Source: Thamnidium elegans (taxonomy: Eukaryota; Mucoromycota; Mucoromycetes; Mucorales; Mucoraceae). From it: a stretch of DNA of 64,000 nt. Position 1 is the first letter of the stretch. Each line of letters opens with the position of its first letter. Where the stretch lies: assembly GCA_025201345.1 (NCBI GenBank), contig JAIXMG010000001.1:1922001-1986000 (forward strand), in the 5' to 3' direction. Below are positions 55,330-64,000 of the stretch, in pieces. Made by a program: the position numbers and the translations under genes. The notes under the pieces are model-generated. The model ran no database searches, was not told the DNA's origin, and saw only the letters and a program-made list of their open reading frames with translations.

Positions 55330-56724
55330 ATGTCTGCCCTAATTCTCATTAAATGTAAACATTACCGTAATGTTTTTTTTTTCTTCCTTTTAATCATCTA
55401 TCTGCAACATTCTTAATAAAGCTTACTGTTATTTTTACAGTAAATTATAATATGCTTGGCTTATTTGGTTTAACATTTGGCATAATGCTTGACAGTTATA
55501 ATTATGCAATGCGTACATGTAAATGAGGTGCTGGATCTTTTCATTATATTATCTTTTATTTAATAAAAAATTATAAAATGTACTTCTCTCGGGTACGGCC
55601 TTATAGTTTATATTCTTTTAATTATCTTTTGTTATTATACTCTGTAATTGACAGTTACATTTTCTTTGTACCTTATTCTAAACATAGCGACCCCTATTTT
55701 TAAACCCAAACAAATTCAAATACATATCTTTCTTTTCTTTTCTTTTCTTTTACTTTCCTTTTCTTTTCTTAATCTTATCCACCACTTGCAACATTGAATT
55801 TACACTATTGTCTTGTACTCACATTAGTTTTAATTGAAGATATAGCCGACAAAAAATTACGGATCTTACGCATTCCTTTTGTTGTTGTTGTTGTTGTTGT
55901 TGTAAACGAAATGCTGTCTGGTATCAACATACTAAATGTGTTTGTTTAATCAAAAGCATCCCTTTTTTTTATTGACAATATTATTATATAACTGGTAAGC
56001 ATTCCTAAAACTGTTTACTTTTCATTACATTACTTGTAAAACTGCATTGCTTTTTATTTACCATTGTAGCTTTAAATAACTAGGTAACAAAGGATGCACA
56101 AAAAGAAACCAAGAACAGGTATACTTAACAAATAAACCTAGTGAAACGTAATATATCTTATCGCAGAAAGAGGTTATGCCACTCGATTTTTTTCTTGTTA
56201 TTTTATGAAGAAAGATACGCTAATATGAAAAAAACCTTTATCCGCATATTAGAGATCTTGTTGGCGTTAAAGCCTAATAAAGTAGAGGATAAAAAATAAT
56301 ACTGGCAATTATGTACAGACAGCGTGATGGGTTTCCATCGACTAAACTTCGCCATAACCGGCCTACATTGATAATTGATGTTTTCTGAACCCATTGGCGT
56401 TAAATAATAACTGCAACAATCAGGATATTGGAAATCTTTTTCTGTCTTATTGCCTATATAAATACGTCAGTTAATCATTTTTATATACTTATTGTTTAAC
56501 TAGATTCATGCTGCAAGACCCATTTTATGAAACTAACGTGCACATGAAAGTAGTTAAACAAAAAAGTAATACATCATACTTTTTTGGATCGACCGTGCAA
56601 ATAGAATCAAGCATCGAGAAATTCCCAAAAAATATTTGTTGATATTTTAGCAAAAGGATCCCATCCTTGATACTCAAAACCCGTCAAAAAATAAGGCAAA
56701 TAAGTAAAAAAAAATTAAATTTTA
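55330..56724. other. Intergenic with simple repeats and an orphan transposon end
   Basis: Holds (TTTTC)n at about 55728-55770, (GTT)n at about 55880-55902, and at 56577-56615 a single copy of the MITE-type end (minus strand core ACGGTCGATCCAAAAAA). No gene supported. Confidence 0.5.
56577..56620 (-). mobile_element. Orphan terminal repeat related to the MITE at 26394
   Basis: On the minus strand it reads TTGATTCTATTTGCACGGTC then GATCCAAAAAAGTATGATGT, matching the MITE end TTTACACGGTCGATCC and its inner A run followed by TATGACGT. No inverted partner was found within the neighbouring 1-2 kb. Confidence 0.55.
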
Positions 56725-58655
56725 TTAGATATCTTCCATGATAACATCAGCGACTTCATTCAAATGACTATCCTCTTCTTCAACGGCATTTCTTATCTTT
56801 ATATCAGTCTCTTCTTTAATCATGGCATCTCTTAACTCTCCAGAGGGAGGCAATCTCTCATTTTCCAAATCTGCCCTCTTTGCTTCCTCAAAAGAGGTAA
56901 TAGCTATTATAAAGTTTAGATAAAAAAAAAATTATATAATAAGGTATTTAAAACTTACCTGATTTGATGCCTTCAACACCTAACGCCAAGGTTCCCAAAG
57001 GTAATCTTCCGCTTGGAGATAAAGACTTTAACTCGGTGATACGTTCAGAATTTTCACGTAACACAGAATAGACTCGAGATATTTTACCGATTGCCAAAAT
57101 CTTGTTTCGAATGACCATCTTACGAAGTTCAGCTTCTTCAGCAGCAGTAGCATCCATAATCACCTTTGGTTTTTTATTTTCTGCTTTAACACCATCCAAC
57201 AGTTCTTCTTCACTACAGATATTTAAAATAGCAAGCAGCATGTTTGTAATCTTTTCACCAACAAATGGTAAACTCCATTCGACTACGTCCATAAATTGAG
57301 GTAACCAGTAAGGGTGAGGTGTAGCATTAAATTGTCTAATGTTCATTACATTATCTTCATACTTGAGAATAGCGGCCTTGTTATTATACACGTCCAAATA
57401 GTTAGGTGCTGAGAATATCGTCATTACCGCAGGAAAAGATGTTGTATTGTTCCGTCTATACATACGGTATCTACATAATATTAAAAAAAAAATGAGCATT
57501 TTATATTTTATTTTTATTTTTTGATCACTACGTTTACCCAGCATCTTGAGCTTCATGAGCTCTGATAATAGATAACAGATTATTTCTTTGTAAAAAGGCA
57601 CAAACAGCAGGATAAGTAAAGAAATAAGAGCATCCTCTCACACGATTATCTACAAATAAATCTGGTGTAGTTTCCTCTCCAAACTCTTCTAATGGATCAG
57701 CCCATAACAAATCACACATTAATCCATGAGTAGGAGGATCTTGAAACCTATCAATCTAATAAATAATTAAAAGAGGTTTAGTAATAAAAAAAAAAGTCGT
57801 ACACGAAAGATATTTTCTCTTTTACCGTATCGAAATCAGCCAATGTATTTAACTCTGGGGATAAACCACCGTGAATACATAAGAATTGCCTATTCATGAC
57901 TGCACCCAAAGGTAAAGAACAGAATGATTCGATACAAGCGTCATAAACACGTTCGGTGTATTTATGTCTACACTCAGTTTTAAATGTAAAATGAGTTGTT
58001 AAATGTCTACATTCATGATTTCCTCTTAATAAAAAGAAGGTATTTGGATACCAAATCTTTAAACTCCATAGATAAAGTACACACTATTGTAGTTTTAGTG
58101 ATTTAAAAATAATAAAAAAATAAAAAAAACAAACAAACAAACCTCAATAGAAAAATAACCTCTATCAACATAATCACCCAAAAAGAGATAGGTAGTATTG
58201 GCTGGATCACCACCTACCTCAAATAGTTTCATAAGATCATAGTATTGTCCATGTATATCACCACATACTGTAACCGGAGCAGGAATTTCCAACAAATTGC
58301 TTTCCAACTTTAATATATCTCTTCCTCTTTGAAGAATATATAATGCTTGGCTTTCTGTCAGTCTTCCTTCGCGATAAAAATGGTCCTTTAAGAAGTTTAT
58401 ATCTGGGAAACCTGGTCTTTCTTCACTCCAGAATTGCTCTTCAGTAGGTAAATGAACTGCTGGTGCCGGCACCTCTATCATTATTTTTTGTTTTTTTAGT
58501 TAAAACAAGTATCACGAAAACATTTTTATTTTATTTTTACCTTTTATAATTCTTTCTTTTGTACTAACAACAGTACCATCACCTGTAGTAAATAAAGTCA
58601 AGTCAATTTTAGGAGTAGTTTTTACGATTGGAGCTTCATCTTTTGTTGAAAGCAT
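56725..58655 (-). CDS. Calcineurin catalytic subunit A (protein phosphatase 2B)
   Basis: Ca2+/calmodulin-dependent Ser/Thr phosphatase; in Mucorales it controls hyphal/yeast morphology and FK506 response (known family role). Start at 58655, [20 protein letters not shown]. Metallophosphatase motifs: [16 protein letters not shown] (GDxHG), [15 protein letters not shown] (GDxVDRG), [14 protein letters not shown] (GNHE), [12 protein letters not shown] and [20 protein letters not shown]. Then the B-subunit-binding helix ([20 protein letters not shown]), a calmodulin-binding-like [24 protein letters not shown] segment (here [20 protein letters not shown]), and a C-terminus [20 protein letters not shown] resembling the autoinhibitory region, stop at 56725. 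Seven or so exons. All metal ligands present. Mucorales often have several paralogues; which this is cannot be told. Confidence 0.95.
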
Positions 58656-59341
58656 AATAATAATAATAATAAAAAAAGAAAGAAAGAAAGAAAAAGAAGG
58701 GGTAAAAGAAAAAAAAAAAAAGAGGAGCAGAAAACAACAGAGAACAGAGAGCTTTAAATGACGGGCAGGAGCAAAGTGTTTCATGTTCGTGACGTACGGT
58801 ATTGTTGTTCTACTAACATCAAAAGGGACTTGTCCTTGTTTTGTCATCTTTTGTTTTTCGTAGAGAAGTTAAACACTTGTATCTTCACCGTGCTTATTTC
58901 AAGTACGGGCTCGTTTTATATAGTATTGCTAACCATTACCAAATATGACGATGCCGTATCTCTGTTGATATACTTTTTTAAGCCAATACCTTATGTTGTG
59001 CTTTTTTTTTTTTTTTAATTTGGCCTCAAATACCAAAAAGACTTGTGAAACGTCATAATGCAATTTTTGAAAGGTTAACAACCCGGAGTTGAGAAAAATA
59101 TTTTTTCCCCCTTTTTTTTTTTTTCTTTTTCTTTTGTTATTTTTTTTTAAAAAAAAGGTTTGTACCTTTTCATTTGAAAATAAGCTCATTGGTACATTGT
59201 CATCATCTTGGTACAAAAATAAGAAGGAAGAAAAATAACATCTGAAACGTTCATTTTATTAATTGGTACTAGAACATTAACTTTCGTTTTTTTTTTTATG
59301 CATAAAAAAAATACTAAACGAAAAAATACAGAATAATAATA
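58656..59341. promoter_or_regulatory. Divergent promoter region, calcineurin A / kinesin-3
   Basis: About 690 bases. Contains a CRE-like gtgacgtac at about 58789-58797 and poly-T/poly-A blocks at about 59110-59155. Site function not established. Confidence 0.3.
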
Positions 59342-62300
59342 ATGAGTGGAGGAAATATTAAAGTAGTTGTTCGTTGTCGTCCAATGAATGCCAGAGGTAA
59401 TATATAAGCATGTGATAACAAGACAGTCAAAAAAAAAAAAAAAATTAATACTGTATAGAAATCGCTCGCGGTGCTGTTGGTTTAATTCGTATGGATGGTG
59501 ATCAAACAATTATTAGTCGACCACCTGATCAAAGGACAGGAAAAGAATCGGAAGATGTAAAGGCATTCACTTTTGATAAATCCTATTGGTCTGCCGATAA
59601 AAATGACCCTTCTTATGCCGATCAACAAACTGTATACAATGATATGGGTGAAGAGTTATTAGACCATGCTTTTGATGGTTACAATTGTTGTATCTTTGCT
59701 TGTAAGTTACTTCTTTTATCTGTAATGTTCCTATATATATTTTTTTTATTAACAAAAACAAAAACAAAAAAAAGATGGCCAAACTGGTTCCGGTAAATCT
59801 TATTCAATGGTAAATATGTAATTACCATTTTTATATTATTATATTCTGCTGGTTACTAACCAATAATTATAACAACAAAAACTATAACAACAAAAACTAT
59901 AACAACAATAACTATAACAACAATAACAATAAAAAAAAAGATGGGTTATGGTGAGGATATTGGTATCACTCCTCGTACATGTGAGGAACTATTCAACAGA
60001 ATAAACCGAAACCAAGAACCAAATCTCAAATATGGTGTCGAAGTATCCTATATCGAAATTTACAATGAAAAAGTTCATGATTTATTAAACCCCAAAAACA
60101 AGGGTAATCTTAAAGTACGTGAGCATCCAGCATTAGGTCCTTACGTCGAGGATTTATCTAGACTTGTGGTTACTTCATTTGACGATATTAATCATCTCAT
60201 GGATGAAGGAAACAAAGCAAGAACTGTTGCAGCCACAAACATGAACGAAACATCTTCTAGATCTCATGCTGTATTTACCCTGTTTTTAACTCAAAAAAGA
60301 TTAGACGAATTAACGAAATTAGAAACTGAAAAAGTAGCTAGAATCAGTTTGGTAGATTTAGCTGGTAGTGAACGTGCGAATAGTACTGGTGCTACTGGTG
60401 CCAGATTAAAAGAAGGTGCAAACATTAATCGGTCTTTAACTACATTGGGTAAAGTTATTGCGGGGTTAGCTGAACAATCTGCGCAAGAAGGAAAGAGAGG
60501 TAAAAAGAAGGAAGTATTTATTCCGTACAGAGATTCCGTAAGTAAACCTCCTGTATATATTATATATTTGAGGATAAAGTTATTTATAAACATTTAATAC
60601 AGGTCTTGACTTGGCTGTTAAAAGATTCTCTGGGTGGTAACTCAAAAACTGCAATGATTGCAGCTATTTCACAAGCGGATTATGATGAAACACTCAGTAC
60701 ACTTCGGTACGCCGATCAAGCGAAAAAGATTAAAAATAAAGCTATAGTGAATGAAGATCCAAACGCCAAACTGATTCGAGATTTAAAGGACGAATTGGTA
60801 CAATTACGTGATAGATTACGTATATTTGCACCAGAAGAAGTAGAACAACTTACTGCAACTAGTGCTTACAAAAGTTCCAGCAGTACTGGACTTAACCCTA
60901 CATCAAGTACATCACGTGGATCTGCACAGGCTGCTACTTCTGCTGTTGCTGCTGCTTCAAAAAAACCGTTATCAGAAATAGAAATTATGGATAGTACTGG
61001 TAAAAAAAAGAAAATGTCTAAAGAAGAGATTATTGAACAATTGCAAAGCTCAGAAAAGTTATTAGCAAATTTAAACGAAAGTTGGGAAGAAAAGTTAAAA
61101 AAGACAGAAGAGATTCAGTATGAAAGAGAAAAGGCTTTAAAAGAATTGGGTATCACTATTGAAAAAAATGCTATGGGCGTTTATATGCCCAAGACCATTC
61201 CGTTTATTGTTAATTTAAATGAAGATCCACTGATGTCCGAATGTCTCATGTATCAAATCAAACCTGGGTTTACTAGGCTAGGTAGACAAGAAAGTGAAGT
61301 ACAAGCGGATATTCGATTAAGTGGTTCCAATATTCAAGAAGAACACTGTTCGTTTGAAAGTAAAAATGGTATAGTTACTTTACATCCAGGTACTGATTCA
61401 CTGACAATGGTAAACGGTATGCGTATCACAAAACCAAAGCAACTGAAAAGTGGATTTCGTATTATTCTTGGATACTACCACATTTTTCGATTTAACAATC
61501 CGGAGGAAGTAAGAAAAGAACGTGATCTTCAAAAAGTAGCTATTGAAAATAGTATGCAAGGTACATCTACAGTTGAAGAAGATACCAGTAGACCCGAATC
61601 GCCTTCTTCCGATACCATGATTGGATCTGAAGTGATTGATTGGAATTATGCTCGTCGCGAAGCCGTTTTAAATTACTACGCAACTGAAAACTTTGGTGGA
61701 TTAAAAGACGAGGAGTTGGAAAAACTGTACGATGATATCACAAAGATTCGAAACTCGAGACGTACACGATCTGAAAGCAGAGCTGATAACGATGATGATG
61801 ACTCTTCCACCACCAGAGACTCTTTTAGAAACTCTTCTCTGATTATGCATGAGGATGGTACTGAAAGTGTCTGTACTGATATCACAGTGGCTCATTCTGA
61901 AATACTTTTAGAAGAAAAATTAAAACAGGAAAAAGAACGCATGCAAAAAGAATTGGATCAACAGAAACGAATATTTGAAGCAAAGATCAATCGTATGTCA
62001 AGACAGTACTCACAACAACAAATGTCTATGGCCAACGGTAGTGGCCCTATTTACAATGAAAGACAAATGAAATTAATTCAAAAAGTATTGTCAAGATGGA
62101 AACAGTTACGAACTGTAGATATGGCAGAAGTAGTACTTACTAATGCAGTCATGTTAAAGGAAGCTAATATTATATCCAGAGAATTAAATAAGGAAGTTTT
62201 GTATCAGTTTGCAGTGATTGAAGATGATCCATTCTCAAACAATTTATCGTTTTGGGAACCAACTTCTGCATTACACCAATTTGAAACAGATGAAGACACC

Positions 62301-64000
62301 ATGTTGATATCAACACCAAAACCTTGTGTTGGTGTACGCGTTATTGATAAAAAGAACCAGGTGATTTATGTCTGGTCACTTGAAAAACTAAAGCAACGGC
62401 TTCATAAAATGCGAAACTTGTACAACTTCATTGATCGTCCTCTGTATCGAAAACATTTTAATTGGGAAGATCCGTTCTTTGAAAACCCTTGTCCCAAATA
62501 TTCGTTTGTAGGTGTTGCTTCTACTTCGGTAAGATGTTTGATTACGCAACAAGCCTATGAAAGTACTTGTGAAATCATTTGTCGTAGTACAGGTCAAATT
62601 AGAGGTCAATTACGTATTTTAATTTCCCCTATTGCTCTATCAGTGGTTGCAACACATAGTAACAATGATAGTTCAAGACATCCCTTGCAACCTTCGTTCC
62701 CTGAAAATGATTCTTCAGACGATATGGATGATGAAGACGAAGAAGAAGAAGTAGATGACCATACCACTTTAAAAGTAGGTCAAAACCTTTTGTTTGGAAT
62801 CAAATTATTAGAATGTAGTGGTATAAGTGAATCCGAATTTACCGACGTTCATATTCAATTTAAACTTTCTTCATTTGGTGGCATTCCTTCTCATTCCCCT
62901 GCAGAAAAGATTTTTGCAACTGAACCTGCTAATTTCTTTGAAAACAACCCGTTCAAAATTGATTATGGCCAAACTTTATCTTTGATTGTCACCCCTCAAG
63001 TGCTCGATATCCTTACTAATGGTTTTATTCCATTTGAAGTCTATGGACAAGCTCAATCGCGTGTACTTTTACAACAAGAGAGATGGGATGATTTAAGAGA
63101 GAGACCTCGTCTTGTCGATTTGTTTCAAGCTAGTCAACAAAAAATTGTAGTTGATCGTACCTCTGTCAAATCTGGTAGTAGCAGTAACTCCACCGCCGGA
63201 TCCTTAGAACGTCGATCGGAAGAGGAATTATTAACCGCTGAACGCCATGATGTTGTTGCATGGATTGAAGTACGTGAACTATCTCCTTCAGGAGAATACA
63301 CACCAGTTCAACTTACATCAAAGTATGCTATGGATAAAGGCTATTTTACATTACGTCAGGGACTTCAACGAAGGATTTGTTTTACACTCTCACATACCTC
63401 TGGTCATCAGTTTGAATGGACTAAGATCAAAAAAGCCACTGTAGGTCATGTACGTCTATTGGATGGTAAAGGTCGTATTTTGGAATCACCAGCACAAGAA
63501 AACATACCAATCAAACTCTTAAACCAACAGCAAGTCTATTATAACTCGGATGGAACTAGTCGAATTACAGCACAAGGTGCCTGGGATAGTTCCCAACACG
63601 AATGTATCTTTTTAAACAGGTTGACCGACCCCAACAGTCGAGTGATATTAAATTTAAGATGGGAAGTGGAAGCAGAACGTTGTGAAAAGACGATTGGTTT
63701 CAATATGGATATTCAGTTCCAAATTCAAGGTAGAGATAGGTCCACTGGTGGAAGTAAATTTAGTAGTTTTAGAAAGTTGCTTTATTCTGGTGGTAAACAA
63801 CTTAGTAAATACAGTGGTGTCTTCTTAGTGCATTTGAAACCTCCCATGACAAGACGATTAAGTCAATTATGGCGTTTAAATACAGCGTCCAAGTATGTAC
63901 ACGGAGAAGAGTTTTTGGGCACTTGGAGGCCACGCGGTGTTTCACTTGTCAATGATTTTAAACAGATACAAGAATTTATTAATCGTAAACAACAAGTTGG
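59342..64000 (+). CDS. Kinesin-3 motor (Unc104/KIF1-like), 3' end beyond the window
   Basis: Plus-end microtubule motor that moves endosomes and other vesicles in fungi. Exons: 59342-59396, 59459-59701, 59775-59809, 59941-60537 and 60603 to the window end, about 1440 residues visible. Motor motifs: [19 protein letters not shown], the P-loop YGQTGSGKS, switch [12 protein letters not shown], switch [12 protein letters not shown] and [20 protein letters not shown] with the neck. The SDRDS-like insert [16 protein letters not shown] is intact. An FHA domain follows at about residues 580-680 ([25 protein letters not shown]). Then a KIF1-type stalk, an acidic linker and a DUF3694-like region. The C-terminal PH domain expected for this family would lie beyond 64000. 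No frame breaks seen. Confidence 0.95.
59865..59933 (+). repeat. 15-bp tandem repeat in a kinesin intron
   Basis: Four units of ACTATAACAACAA(A/T)A within the intron 59810-59940, just before the acceptor. Confidence 0.8.

Noticed and set aside
1..64000. CRISPR arrays, rRNA operons or secondary-metabolite clusters
   Set aside because: None seen: the tandem repeats lack unique spacers, no rRNA signature was found, and the metabolic genes are unlinked housekeeping genes.

Overview
The window looks like nuclear DNA of an early-diverging filamentous fungus, most likely a Mucorales-type Mucoromycota. It is strongly A+T-rich. Genes carry many short introns (about 45-130 nt, GTAAGT-like donors, TAG/CAG acceptors), homopolymer runs are abundant, and the gene set is fungal: a Num1/ApsA/Mcp5 cortical anchor, the fungal complex I 21 kDa subunit, PAS kinase and a kinesin-3. 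The decayed IS630/Tc1-mariner transposases and a repeated Mucorales-type hypothetical family also point this way. Genus cannot be decided from the sequence.

Layout. 1.0-3.4 kb (-): PP2A B'' regulatory subunit. 3.8-5.0 kb (-): pantothenate synthetase, divergent from a TMEM70-like mitochondrial protein (5.3-6.0 kb, +), which converges on a PAS-domain kinase (6.1-8.9 kb, -). 9.5-10.8 kb (-): phosphoserine aminotransferase, divergent from a mitochondrial PPR protein (11.9-13.1 kb, +). 15.0-16.6 kb (-): a broken Fanzor/TnpB-like gene with a GC-rich palindromic patch just after its stop. 17.8-19.2 kb (-): FAD monooxygenase. 20.45-25.92 kb (-): an intact Ty3/Gypsy LTR retrotransposon with near-identical 141-bp LTRs. 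26.4-26.8 kb: a MITE. 27.4-28.7 kb (-): alpha/beta hydrolase. 29.2-29.7 kb (-): a small Cys-rich protein. 30.4-33.4 kb: decayed transposase and a decayed hypothetical gene. 34.8-37.3 kb (-): acetoacetyl-CoA synthetase, divergent from a second PPR gene (38.2-40.2 kb, +). 40.3-41.8 kb (-): aldo/keto reductase, divergent from a 2010-residue Num1/ApsA-like cortical protein (42.2-48.6 kb, +), which converges on the complex I 21 kDa subunit (48.9-49.6 kb, -). 49.6-56.7 kb is repeat-rich and nearly gene-free: a C-depleted diverged duplication, a zinc-knuckle ORF, a broken DDE transposase, minisatellites and a roughly 250-bp fold-back. 56.7-58.7 kb (-): calcineurin A, divergent from a kinesin-3 (59.3 kb to the window end, +, truncated by the window).

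The genes are ordinary unlinked housekeeping and signalling genes, mostly in divergent pairs sharing 0.3-1.1 kb promoters; there is no biosynthetic cluster. Mitochondrial roles recur (TMEM70-like, two PPR proteins, complex I subunit), as do signalling (PP2A, calcineurin, PAS kinase) and cytoskeletal transport (Num1-like, kinesin-3). The most unusual material is in the mobile and repeat islands: the Fanzor relic with a possible guide-RNA-like 3' region, and the long fold-back at 54.7-55.0 kb.
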